From contig OY762937.1 in the NCBI GenBank assembly GCA_963667005.1, positions 1,054,001 to 1,118,000 on the forward strand: a stretch of 64,000 nt of DNA, written 5' to 3'. The stretch is from G963662605 sp963667005. GTDB lineage: Bacteria; Bacteroidota; Ignavibacteria; Ignavibacteriales; Ignavibacteriaceae. The position numbers and the translations under genes are program-made. Of this stretch, positions 23,058 through 31,781 are shown piece by piece. Under the pieces are notes generated by a model. It saw nothing but the letters and a program-made list of their open reading frames with translations. It searched no databases and was not told where the DNA came from. Numbering within the stretch: position 1 is the stretch's first letter; each line of letters starts with the position of its first letter.

Positions 23058-25535
23058 ATGAGCGAAGACATACAACTTTCGGAGCAGCAGCAGGAGATCG
23101 TCGGATTACGTGACGGCGAACATCTTGTATTGGCGCCGCCCGGGACGGGCAAAACTGAATTGCTGGCGCGCAGGGTGAGTCTTGCACTGCAAAACGGCGT
23201 ACCCGCGGAAAAAATGATATGTCTTACGTTTACCAACCGCGCCGCAAAGGGAATGAAGGAGCGCGTTGATGTTGCGTATCCCGGTAGTAATGTTTTTATC
23301 GGCAATATTCATAATCTTTGCATCAACTTTCTTTATAATAATAAACTGATTCCCCGGTTCATGCAGCTCCTCGATGAAGAAGATCAGGAACAGCTGATGA
23401 CGGAGGCGAAAGAGACCGAGCAGGGGACTGATGAAAAGATTGTTGATTTAATAAAACTGAACAATTATCTCAATCAGAAAAAATACAGCGTCCCACCGAC
23501 GGTGATAGTTCAACCCGATGCGAAATATCTTTCTTCTCGCATTGCGAAGTTGATATGTCAGCGGTACGAGAAATTAAAAAAAGAATCATGGCTGCTGGAC
23601 TTTGACGACCTGCTTACGTTGACTTATACGCACTTATCGAAAGATGTTACCGAAAAAGAATATCAGTATTCAGGTTATACGTGGGTACAAGTAGACGAAG
23701 TGCAGGATTTGAATCCGCTGCAATGGGAAATCATCCGGACTATATCTGAACCGGATGCACATAAGGTGTATTTTGGAGATTACGAGCAGGCAATATTTTC
23801 ATTCATGGGGGCGCGAGTAGAACGGCTGCAGGCTATCGAACAAAGATGCACCGTACACAACATGCAGAAGAATTTTCGTTCACCGTCCTATCTGCTCAAG
23901 TTGTATGTTGATTTCGCAAAGGCGCATCTGAGTCCCAATTGGCTGCATGAGCCGGTGGCGGAGCGTGAAGTTGAATCGCAAAAAGATTATCTGCTTCTGG
24001 CAAACATAAAAAATACGGATAAAGACGAATATGAATTTATCGCGGATAAAATGCTTCCGCTATGCATGAAAGAACCGGATAAGCAGACGGCAATTATAGT
24101 CCGCTATAACCGTACGGCTGATACGATCGCCAACATTCTGTCGCAAAGAGGATTGCAATATTTTAAAATATCAGGATTCGATCTGTTCAGAAGAAAATCC
24201 GTTAAAGATATCATGGCATTTCTTACTGTGCAGGTAATGGATAAAGACAGAATGTCCTGGGCGAGAATGTTTGAGATGTTCGCGAAGATTGAATCGTTGA
24301 AAGCCGCGCGCGGTTTTGTGAATTCGTTGTTTGATCTTGGATTTGCACCTGCCGATTTTCTCTCTACCGGGACGTACAATGTGTCCGCGTTTGAAGATTT
24401 CGCCTATACATTCCGCAATAAACGCATGGTGGTGTTCGATACGGAGACTACGGGTCTGAACACCGATACGGAAGATATCATTCAGATAGCGGCGATTGAA
24501 TTGATAAACGGAAAGATTGGGCGTGAGTTTGAAGTATATCTTCGCACAGATAAGGATCTGACTGAATCGGAGAAGGTGCACAAGATATCGAAGGCATATC
24601 TTGATGAGCATGGCGTCGATGCAAAAGAAGGTTTGTTGAAATTCAGTGAGTTTGTAGACGGCTGTCCACTGCTTGCGCATAATTTATATTACGATTGGAA
24701 TATCCTCACGTCAAACAACCGGCGGCATGGAATTTCGGATGCTGTTACATTCCGGCAGAATAATTTTGATTCACTCTTTTTGACACGCAGGTTGTATCCA
24801 GCATTAAAATCGTATAGGCTTACCGACTTGATAACGACTCTTGAGTTTGAGGGGTACAATACCCATAACGCGCTTGATGATGTTCGCGCAACGGTAAATT
24901 TGTTAGTGCGGATAATTCCCGATATAGAAAAGAAAAATGAGGCACGCGCGAAGTTCCTTTCTGAAAACGTGAAGAGGCTGGATAATTTCCGGAATGGATT
25001 TACACCGTTATGGCAGAAGAGCCGGGAAGAGAAAAACACACCAACGACTTTTCCGCAAATCATTAACGGCTTTTTGTCGTACATGGCTGACGCTGGTTTC
25101 GGCGGTATCAACAACGAAGATGCACTGCTGCTGCAAAGATTATTACGGCATATGGAAATCAAATGTGGTGAGCTCCCACGGTCGGAGCTTCTCAGAAAAT
25201 ATTTGCCTGAGTATAAGTTATATAAAGAATCAGATTTGATTCTCGGTGATGAGCAGATTGTTATTGTTACTGTGCATAAAGCAAAGGGACTTGAATTCGA
25301 GAATGTTATTATTCCCGAGTGTGTGCAGGATGTGTATCCTTCATGGTCGGCAAAAACTCCGCAGGCAGTCGCTGAAGATGCGCGGCTATTATACGTTGCA
25401 TTTACTCGTGCGAAAAAACGGTTATACATAACAACGCACGAAAAAGAAACCGGTAGAAACGGCCAGTTCTTCAGAAGGCCATCACCGTTTCTTGACTGCA
25501 TCAGGAAATACTTCAGAGAAGGGAATATAGGGTAG
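23058..25535 (+). CDS. UvrD/Rep-type helicase with an internal DnaQ-like 3'-5' exonuclease domain
   Basis: 825 residues from ATG 23058. The superfamily 1 helicase part begins at once: Walker A PPGTGKT (Lys32), TFTNRAAKGMKER (motif Ia), VDEVQDLNPLQW (motif II), GDYEQAIFSFMGA (III), KNFRSP (IV), and at the C-terminus VTVHKAKGLEFENV (V) and RLLYVAFTRAKKRLYIT (VI). Between the two halves, about residues 455–620, is a complete DEDDh exonuclease: Asp461 and Glu463 in FDTETTG, Asp546 in LAHNLYYDWNIL, His603 and Asp608 in HNALDDVRA. Both activities appear intact. The protein should unwind DNA 3'-5' and trim 3' ends, in repair or recombination. It stands alone between two copies of repeat family C. 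The fusion order is unusual. Confidence 0.9.
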   Translation: MSEDIQLSEQQQEIVGLRDGEHLVLAPPGTGKTELLARRVSLALQNGVPAEKMICLTFTNRAAKGMKERVDVAYPGSNVFIGNIHNLCINFLYNNKLIPRFMQLLDEEDQEQLMTEAKETEQGTDEKIVDLIKLNNYLNQKKYSVPPTVIVQPDAKYLSSRIAKLICQRYEKLKKESWLLDFDDLLTLTYTHLSKDVTEKEYQYSGYTWVQVDEVQDLNPLQWEIIRTISEPDAHKVYFGDYEQAIFSFMGARVERLQAIEQRCTVHNMQKNFRSPSYLLKLYVDFAKAHLSPNWLHEPVAEREVESQKDYLLLANIKNTDKDEYEFIADKMLPLCMKEPDKQTAIIVRYNRTADTIANILSQRGLQYFKISGFDLFRRKSVKDIMAFLTVQVMDKDRMSWARMFEMFAKIESLKAARGFVNSLFDLGFAPADFLSTGTYNVSAFEDFAYTFRNKRMVVFDTETTGLNTDTEDIIQIAAIELINGKIGREFEVYLRTDKDLTESEKVHKISKAYLDEHGVDAKEGLLKFSEFVDGCPLLAHNLYYDWNILTSNNRRHGISDAVTFRQNNFDSLFLTRRLYPALKSYRLTDLITTLEFEGYNTHNALDDVRATVNLLVRIIPDIEKKNEARAKFLSENVKRLDNFRNGFTPLWQKSREEKNTPTTFPQIINGFLSYMADAGFGGINNEDALLLQRLLRHMEIKCGELPRSELLRKYLPEYKLYKESDLILGDEQIVIVTVHKAKGLEFENVIIPECVQDVYPSWSAKTPQAVAEDARLLYVAFTRAKKRLYITTHEKETGRNGQFFRRPSPFLDCIRKYFREGNIG

Positions 25536-25560
25536 GCATTCGGAGTCGTAGTATGTAGTG

Positions 25561-25670
25561 CCCTCATCACCCCCGCCTGACTGACGTAGTCGGGCAGGTA
25601 ACCTCTTTTCTTCCACAGGATTCTGCGAACAGAGGGAGAAGAGGGATAGAAGACACTAAGAAAGTACGTG
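25561..25670 (+). repeat. Dispersed 100-bp repeat (family C), copy 2
   Basis: Same arrangement as 20275–20380: CCCTCATCACCCCCGCCTG, the GTAGTCGGGCAGG module, CCACAGGATTCTGCGAACAG, then a purine-rich end with AAGAAAGTA. Small insertions separate the copies. Bases 25680–25745 carry further degenerate sequence of the same boilerplate kind (GAGAGATTGAG, GTGAGGGG). Confidence 0.8.
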
Positions 25671-25749
25671 AGTTTTCCGGCTTCTCTCTCCCTCTGGGAG
25701 AGAGATTGAGACTTGTCCGCCGCAGGAGGAGTGAGGGGTTTTTCTGCAT

Positions 25750-25808
25750 TGTAGGGTGTGACTCTGTCTCGCCCATAAACTGGGGGCGACTCACAGAGTC
25801 GCCCTACA
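25750..25808 (-). terminator. Long imperfect hairpin downstream of phoU
   Basis: TGTAGGG at 25750 pairs with CCCTACA at 25802, and inside GACTCTGT and CTCGCCC pair with GGGGGCGA and ACAGAGTC. It follows the phoU stop by about ten bases and probably ends the pst transcript. The CCCTACA end is shared with family A hairpins. Confidence 0.5.
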
Positions 25809-25817
25809 AATATTAAC

Positions 25818-26483
25818 CTACTTCTTCTTCCGCATCGTATGCGATACGATTTCGTCATTCACCAAAAATATCACATCTTCGGCGATGTTCGTCGCATGAT
25901 CGGCTAACCGTTCAATGTGTTTTGCCATGATGAGCAGGTGAGCGCCGGCTTTAATAAAAGTGCTGTCCGATTCCATTTTTTGTACAAGATAGTCAAATGT
26001 GACTTTATTCAGGCGGTCAACTTCGCTATCGCGATGCAGAATAGAATTCGCAAGGGCGTTGTCTTCATGGAGAAAAGAATCAATCGCATCCTTAACCATA
26101 AAGCGGGCTATCTTAATCATCTCGATTAAGTCGGAACCTAAAATGGTTTCATGATAGTCCACAGTTTTTCTGATTCTGTTTGCAATGTTGACTGCGATGT
26201 CACCACAGCGTTCAAGTTGATTCGTGATCATGATGGCGGTGAATACAAACCGCAGGTCGGATGCTACCGGCTGATATAATGCAAGAATCTTTTTTGACTG
26301 CTCTTTAATTTCGTTATCAAACGCGTCAACGGTATTATCTTTTTCCTTCACTGCTTTCCAATCACCGATGTCGCCGGTAAGAATGCCGTTATACGCCAAT
26401 TCAACCTGTTCATCAACAACAGAAACCATCTTCAATAATGATTTTTTCAGATCTTCGATTTCGTGTATAAAATGTCTTTCCAT
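25818..26483 (-). CDS. phoU: Phosphate transport accessory and signalling protein PhoU
   Basis: 221 residues, two PhoU helical bundles. It links the Pst transporter to the PhoR kinase and represses the Pho response when phosphate is plentiful. Typical segments are DNTVDAFDNEIKEQSKKILALYQPVASDLRFVFTAIMITNQLERCGDIAVNIANRI and the second repeat HLLIMAKHIERLADHATNIAEDVIFL, both with the metal-binding ExxxD-type motifs. Last gene of the porin-pstSCAB-phoU run, 10 bases after pstB. Confidence 0.95.
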   Translation of the reverse strand: MERHFIHEIEDLKKSLLKMVSVVDEQVELAYNGILTGDIGDWKAVKEKDNTVDAFDNEIKEQSKKILALYQPVASDLRFVFTAIMITNQLERCGDIAVNIANRIRKTVDYHETILGSDLIEMIKIARFMVKDAIDSFLHEDNALANSILHRDSEVDRLNKVTFDYLVQKMESDSTFIKAGAHLLIMAKHIERLADHATNIAEDVIFLVNDEIVSHTMRKKK

Positions 26484-26493
26484 AGTCTTCCTC

Positions 26494-27258
26494 TTATCCG
26501 AATCTTCCGGTTACATAATCTTCGGTTTGTTTTTTTGAAGGGTTAGTGAATATTTTTTTTGTTTCATCGTATTCGATCAACTCGCCGAGGTAAAAGAATG
26601 CAGTATAGTCACTGACTCTTGCTGCCTGCTGCATGTTGTGCGTAACAATAACGATTGTGTAATTCTTTTTTAAGTCAAAAATTAATTCTTCAATCTTTGC
26701 CGTTGAAATAGGATCGAGTGCGCTCGCGGGTTCATCCATGAGTAAAATTTCCGGGTCAACAGCCAGTGCGCGCGCGATGCAAAGCCTCTGCTGCTGCCCG
26801 CCGGAAAGCGACAATCCGCTTTTTTGCAGATCGTCTTTTACTTCATCCCACAGCGCGGCCTGATGCAGAGTCCTTTCAACAATCTCCGAAAGCGTTTTCT
26901 TATCTTTAATGCCGTTCATTCTCGGGCCGAAAGCAATATTGTCGAAAATGGATTTCGGGAACGGATTTGATTTTTGAAAGATCATACCGACTTTTTTGCG
27001 AAGGTCTACCACATCGGTTTCGGGGGCAAAAATATTTTCGCCATTGATGCGTATCTCTCCTTCCATGCGGACGCTGTCAATCAGATCGTTCATTCTGTTT
27101 ATCGAGCGAAGGAATGTTGACTTTCCGCAACCGGAGGGACCGATCAATGCGGTCGCGCTCTTTTCTCTGATGTTGATATTGATTTTTGTTAAGGCCTGTT
27201 TCTTACCGTAGTACAAATCCAGGTCCGTAACTTCGATTTTAAATTGTTCGTTTTCCAT
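26494..27258 (-). CDS. pstB: Phosphate ABC transporter ATP-binding protein
   Basis: 254 residues. The ATPase of the high-affinity phosphate importer. Walker A GPSGCGKST, ABC signature LSGGQQQRLCIARAL, Walker B ILLMDEPASALDP and the switch His in IVIVTHNMQQA are all intact. The YYGKKQALTKININI start is typical for PstB. It lies four bases after pstA. Confidence 0.97.
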   Translation of the reverse strand: MENEQFKIEVTDLDLYYGKKQALTKININIREKSATALIGPSGCGKSTFLRSINRMNDLIDSVRMEGEIRINGENIFAPETDVVDLRKKVGMIFQKSNPFPKSIFDNIAFGPRMNGIKDKKTLSEIVERTLHQAALWDEVKDDLQKSGLSLSGGQQQRLCIARALAVDPEILLMDEPASALDPISTAKIEELIFDLKKNYTIVIVTHNMQQAARVSDYTAFFYLGELIEYDETKKIFTNPSKKQTEDYVTGRFG

Positions 27259-27262
27259 ACAT

Positions 27263-28159
27263 TTATGCGATTGATTTTTTTCTTAGTTTATAACGTATTA
27301 GTATTGCTATAATATTCATGCCGAACGTAACGGCTAGCAGGACAAGCACCGAGGCATATTGAATTCCTTTTGTCGCTTCAACATCGGGGGACTGTGTCGC
27401 CATGATATAGATGTGATATCCGATATTCATAAATTGATCGGATAGCGAGTGAGGAAGCTTTGGCAGAAAATATGCCACACCGGTAAACAGTATCGGTGCA
27501 ACTTCACCGGCTCCTCTGCTTACCGCAAGGATGGTTCCCGTCATGATACCGGAGACGGCGTTCGGCAGAACGATCTTTCTGATAGTCTGCCATTTCGTTG
27601 CTCCAAGTGCCAGACCTCCAGCGCGTAAATCATCGGGCACTGCACGCAAGGCTTCTTCGACAGAAACAATAACAACTGGAATTGTAAGAAGCGCCATTGT
27701 AAGACTTGCCCACAGAATATTCGGCTGTCCCCATTTCATTGAACCGGCTCCTGCAACTTTATCCATTCCTGCGCCGACAAATTGCACAAAAAATCCGAGT
27801 CCGAACAATCCGAATACTATTGACGGAACACCGGCAAGAGTATTGACCGCGAAACGGATCATCTTCGTGAATATCGAATTGCGGTTAGAGTACTCGCTCA
27901 GATAAATTGCAGTTATGGTTCCAATAGGTACACCGGCGAATGACATAATGATAACGAGCAGAACAGTTCCGACGATAGCCGGGAAAATGCCGCCGCCCAT
28001 CATGCCGTCTTTCGGTGCGGATGTGAGAAACTCCCATGTTAATGCGCCTCTGCCTTGTAAAGCGATGTCGGCAACCATGTACACAAGGGCCGCAAGAATG
28101 AGGATAACGCTGAATGCAGAAAAGCCGATAACGAACCAGCCCATTAATTTCTTTTTCAT
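27263..28159 (-). CDS. pstA: Phosphate ABC transporter permease PstA
   Basis: 298 residues with about six membrane segments. The EAA-type loop contacting PstB is seen as EEALRAVPDDLRAGGLALGATKWQTIRKIVLP. Other family segments are GVPSIVFGLFGLGFFV and TGTILAVSRGAGEVAPILFTG. Its ATG overlaps the end of pstC by four bases, so the two permease subunits are translationally coupled. Confidence 0.95.
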   Translation of the reverse strand: MKKKLMGWFVIGFSAFSVILILAALVYMVADIALQGRGALTWEFLTSAPKDGMMGGGIFPAIVGTVLLVIIMSFAGVPIGTITAIYLSEYSNRNSIFTKMIRFAVNTLAGVPSIVFGLFGLGFFVQFVGAGMDKVAGAGSMKWGQPNILWASLTMALLTIPVVIVSVEEALRAVPDDLRAGGLALGATKWQTIRKIVLPNAVSGIMTGTILAVSRGAGEVAPILFTGVAYFLPKLPHSLSDQFMNIGYHIYIMATQSPDVEATKGIQYASVLVLLAVTFGMNIIAILIRYKLRKKSIA

Positions 28160-29214
28160 CCTTCACCTCTGAATTTTTTCATGAGTTTGTTACGGACCCA
28201 AAACTCTGCTACCGCGTTGAGCACGAAGGTGAAAATAAACAGTAACGCTCCTATAAGAAAAAGTACCGTGTAGTGTTTTTCACCAAAAACTACTTCTGCC
28301 ATTTCCGCGCCGATTGTTGCCGAGAGAGTCCTGACAGGCTCGAAAATATTAATGGAGGAGAGTGCGGCATTACCTGTCGCCATTAAGACGATCATCGTTT
28401 CACCGAAGGCTCTGCCGAACCCAAGCAGAAGTGCAGCAAAGATTCCCGGCGTTACAGCAGGAAGAATAACGAATATGCCGCTTTGCCATTTAGTTGCGCC
28501 TAATGCCAGCGAGCCTTCCATGTATTCACGGGGTACCGAATTAATCGCATCTTCCGTTACCGTATAAACAATTGGAATAACGGCAATGGCCAATGCCACA
28601 CCGCCCACAAAGGCGTTTAACCGGAACTGTGTCCCGAACAGGTGCTGTGAAACAGTCGCGATGGTCATCAAGGCAAAAAAGCCGATAACCACCGAAGGAA
28701 AACTTGCAAGCAGTTCAATCGAGGGTTTTATTATTTCTTTGATTTTCTTTGGGGCAAAAACCGCGGAGAAAAGTGCAGCGAGAATTGCCAGCGGTGATGC
28801 AATAAAAACGGAGATCAATGTTACTTTCAAGCTTCCGAAAAAGAGAGGCCATAATCCGTATTGCGGATTAGCCGAAACCGGCTGCCAGTTTTTCGAGGCA
28901 AGATTTTCAATCGTGATTTTACCGTTTTGTCCAGATGTTTCCATCTGCTGTGATGCATCAATCCGGCTTTGAATCTCCTTGTCATTCGCCGAAGTTGTTC
29001 TCTCATCGCCATATGTTTCCGATTGCGGGACTTCCTGCTTAACGGTGGTTTGTTTTTCGGGGAAAAATATCGGCAGTGTCTCACGAAATACGAAAACAAA
29101 AATCAGGATAATAACCGCGAATGAGAGGAATGCAACGGCTTTTATCCCGAGTTCTATAAACAGCTCACCCGGTCGCTGGGACCGGGCGGCTTTTTTTGCA
29201 ATATGTTGTTTCAT
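28156..29214 (-). CDS. pstC: Phosphate ABC transporter permease PstC
   Basis: 352 residues, longer than the usual 300 or so. After the first membrane segment there is an extra polar periplasmic stretch of about 75 residues (roughly 60–130, rich in Gln, Thr, Glu and Ser). The rest is standard: LASFPSVVIGFFALM, EDAINSVPREYMEGSLALGATKWQSGIFVILP (coupling helix) and GFGRAFGETMIVLMATGN. The insertion is a lineage feature of unknown role. It lies 13 bases after pstS. Confidence 0.95.
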   Translation of the reverse strand: MKQHIAKKAARSQRPGELFIELGIKAVAFLSFAVIILIFVFVFRETLPIFFPEKQTTVKQEVPQSETYGDERTTSANDKEIQSRIDASQQMETSGQNGKITIENLASKNWQPVSANPQYGLWPLFFGSLKVTLISVFIASPLAILAALFSAVFAPKKIKEIIKPSIELLASFPSVVIGFFALMTIATVSQHLFGTQFRLNAFVGGVALAIAVIPIVYTVTEDAINSVPREYMEGSLALGATKWQSGIFVILPAVTPGIFAALLLGFGRAFGETMIVLMATGNAALSSINIFEPVRTLSATIGAEMAEVVFGEKHYTVLFLIGALLFIFTFVLNAVAEFWVRNKLMKKFRGEG

Positions 29215-29227
29215 TGGCTATTCTTCA

Positions 29228-30052
29228 TTACTTAACCGGAAAATATCCGACTTTAACAACCCACTTTTGACCTTCGGGACTCAATATCCAGTCAATGTAG
29301 TCCTTCATTGCTCCGGTAGGTCTGCTTTTCGTATACATATATAAGAACCGGGTTATCGGGTACTGCCCTGATTTTACGGTCTCTGCGCTTGGTTCATAAG
29401 CAGGTGAGTTGGCATCTTTTTTTACTTTCGCGTACTTGATGCCTTTTGCATACGCTGCTCCGCCGTAACCGACTGCATACTTATCCTTTGCAACGGCGTT
29501 AACAACCGCTGCTGTTCCCGGCAGACTCTGCATTGAAGGAGTATAATCCTGTCCGCCCAGGACGAAATCTTTGAAGTATACATACGTTCCCGAACTATTC
29601 TCTCTGCCGTATACGTTGATCTTTGAGTTTGGGCCACCGACTTCGTGCCAGTTTTTGATTTGTCCCGTGTAAATTTTCTTTATCTGATCGAGGGTCAATT
29701 CTTTAACCGGATTTGCGTCATTCAAATACACGCTCAATCCGTCTTTTGCACATTTAATTTCAACGCCAAGAGAGTTGAATCGGGTCTTCAGTTTTTCGCG
29801 TTCACTACTTTTCATCGGTCTTGATGCGTCGCAAATGTCAGTTGTGCCGTTAATCAATGCGGAGATGCCGACTCCGGAACCGCCGCCGGTAACCTGAACG
29901 TTAACGTCAGGATGCTGTGACATATACTGTTCCGCCCATCTCTGAGCAAGGATAACCATCGTATCGGAGCCTTTAACCGTGATTGTCGTTTTGGGCCCCA
30001 TGAAGCCGAAGGATACTAATAAAGCCATTGCCACAATTAATAATCTTTTCAT
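29228..30052 (-). CDS. pstS: Periplasmic phosphate-binding protein
   Basis: 274 residues with an N-terminal signal peptide (MKRLLIVAMALLVSFGFMG). It captures phosphate for PstCAB. Phosphate-site segments are VKGSDTMV near the N-terminus, GGGSGVGISALINGTTDICDASRPMK and GRENSSGTYVYFKDFVL. No lipobox is visible. It follows the porin gene by 28 bases. Confidence 0.95.
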   Translation of the reverse strand: MKRLLIVAMALLVSFGFMGPKTTITVKGSDTMVILAQRWAEQYMSQHPDVNVQVTGGGSGVGISALINGTTDICDASRPMKSSEREKLKTRFNSLGVEIKCAKDGLSVYLNDANPVKELTLDQIKKIYTGQIKNWHEVGGPNSKINVYGRENSSGTYVYFKDFVLGGQDYTPSMQSLPGTAAVVNAVAKDKYAVGYGGAAYAKGIKYAKVKKDANSPAYEPSAETVKSGQYPITRFLYMYTKSRPTGAMKDYIDWILSPEGQKWVVKVGYFPVK

Positions 30053-30080
30053 TGTATTTCTCTTTTCTCTTTTTATTTAG

Positions 30081-31562
30081 TTAGAACCTATACTGAACTC
30101 TGAACGTAACAACATTGTCATGTATATCATTCTTGTAGGCCAGATCGCTGCTTCCGTTTACTACGCTTGCGGAGGTTGCAGCACTATTGATCTTTTCATT
30201 TGTTACCATATCGTAGTAAAGAACAAATTTTATGTTGGAGTCCCAGTGATAAATCCATCCGAGGCCTAATGTTGTGTATTTTATATCAGCCCATCCGAGT
30301 TTTGTATTACCGCCGATTTTTCCGATATCTTCACCTTTAACATCAGTGTTGGGATCGAAAACATCATACTTCAATACGAACTGATTGTCATTGCCTATAT
30401 TCTGAATATAATTGATATAATAACCGGCGAAATTTCTCAGATAAATATCACCTGCACCGCGGGAATAAAATTTATTATCGGATTTTGAACCGGGTTGTTT
30501 ACCGCTGATGTATTCACCACGCAATGAGAGTCCGCCGAGAACCGGAATGTCATAGTATATCTGCATATCGCCGCCGATATACTGTCTGTCGGCTTTTTGT
30601 TCGCTTGCAGCCTTGGCGGTCGGGGTAGCGCTCGGATTATCTAATGTGTAAATTTTGTTTACCGTTGTCGTTGTTGTTGTTTTAAGAGCGTAGGAATATG
30701 TTTTAACGGAATCGAGCCCAAGTGCCGTTTTTACCCATGACGAATCCTTTGTCAATGAGGTGGTTGATGAACTTGAAGATGGGTCGAGAGTAACTTTACC
30801 TATGTAAGCTGAAACACCCGCATCAATTGCGAGGTTTTCTTCAGTGAACGGGAGGGAGATTCCTAATCTTCCGATAAAGTCTTTATTGTTATCGGTTTCA
30901 GCGGCGATGCCATTGCCATTGAACAGGCCTAATTTTACGTTGAATAAATTAAGGAAGTCGACCTGCGGGCGGATTTCGATTTTCGCACCTAAATCTCTTT
31001 CGCCGGGGAACAATGTTTGAAACATTCTGGTACGTTCCGGTGTTTCGCGGCTGCTTGAAGAGTACTCAATTTCAAATCCGAACGGGCGGTTAAAAATACC
31101 TGCCCACAATTCGGCTGTTTTCAACCATGGTTCCTGCACGCTTACATATGCGTCTTTTGTCGAGAAGCCGCCTTCGGATACATCAAATTGGAGTACGTAA
31201 TTTGTGAGTGTTGTATTATAGTTGAATTTGATTCTTCCGCGTCTCACTCCAAAGCGGTTATGGGTCAGTGACGGCATGTTGCCACCCGCAAAGGATTTTA
31301 CTGCGTCGTTTTGTGCTGATTGAAATTGTGCCTGTATATAACCGGATACTTTAATTTTTGAAAGGGCGTCAACAATTGATTTTGTTTCAAGATAAGACTC
31401 ATTTAATCCGTCTACCTGTCCTTTAACCTCACCTATTTTTTCTTCGACGGTCGGTTCAGCCGCAGATGCTGATTCCTGCGCTGTGGTGTCTGTGTCCTGT
31501 GCAAAAATTATCTTGCCCCCGAACATTACGAGCATGATGACAATTGATAAATAATATTTCAT
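30081..31562 (-). CDS. Phosphate-selective porin (OprO/OprP family)
   Basis: 493 residues from the ATG at 31562, chosen because it has AAGG at a normal distance and directly starts a signal peptide (MKYYLSIVIMLVMFGGKIIFAQ). An N-terminal helical segment with Glu/Ser repeats (about 25–65, likely trimerising) precedes a 16-stranded type beta barrel. Landmarks are KVSGYIQAQFQ, RFGVRRGRIKFNYN, RPFGFEIEYSSSSRETPERTRMFQTLFPGERDLGAKI and the C-terminal VTFRVQYRF with a terminal Phe. It is the first gene of the pst operon and lets phosphate through the outer membrane. A Pho-box-like site lies about 80 bases upstream. Confidence 0.9.
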   Translation of the reverse strand: MKYYLSIVIMLVMFGGKIIFAQDTDTTAQESASAAEPTVEEKIGEVKGQVDGLNESYLETKSIVDALSKIKVSGYIQAQFQSAQNDAVKSFAGGNMPSLTHNRFGVRRGRIKFNYNTTLTNYVLQFDVSEGGFSTKDAYVSVQEPWLKTAELWAGIFNRPFGFEIEYSSSSRETPERTRMFQTLFPGERDLGAKIEIRPQVDFLNLFNVKLGLFNGNGIAAETDNNKDFIGRLGISLPFTEENLAIDAGVSAYIGKVTLDPSSSSSTTSLTKDSSWVKTALGLDSVKTYSYALKTTTTTTVNKIYTLDNPSATPTAKAASEQKADRQYIGGDMQIYYDIPVLGGLSLRGEYISGKQPGSKSDNKFYSRGAGDIYLRNFAGYYINYIQNIGNDNQFVLKYDVFDPNTDVKGEDIGKIGGNTKLGWADIKYTTLGLGWIYHWDSNIKFVLYYDMVTNEKINSAATSASVVNGSSDLAYKNDIHDNVVTFRVQYRF

Positions 31563-31612
31563 AGATACCTTATTTATTATGTTAAAAAATCCACGCAAGA
31601 AACTTACGCTCC

Positions 31613-31656
31613 CAAGATTAACTCAATATTATGCGGGGATTAAGAAATCGTTAAGA
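31613..31656 (-). promoter_or_regulatory. Pho-box-like direct repeat and promoter of the porin-pst operon
   Basis: On the minus strand TCTTAAC-GATT-TCTTAAT (31656–31639) is a pair of 7-base direct repeats 4 bases apart, the geometry of PhoB boxes. Downstream, TAATCTTG (31620–31613) fits the Bacteroidota -7 box with one mismatch. A site with almost the same half-sites is at 35133–35150, upstream of the organophosphate transporter. Confidence 0.65.
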
Positions 31657-31781
31657 TGATAAAACGGGGTTTATATAGGCGGTGAAAATGTTATTTTTCT
31701 ACTGAGAGGATTGAAAGGCTTTGTTTTGTTGCCTATGGGGTTAAAAGCCTTGATAATTAAATAATAAATATGGTTCCGGCT

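Noticed and set aside
24689..25858. A 389-codon minus-strand frame opposite the helicase gene
   Set aside because: It is antisense to conserved helicase motifs V and VI, has Ser/Cys-rich shadow composition, and no family features.
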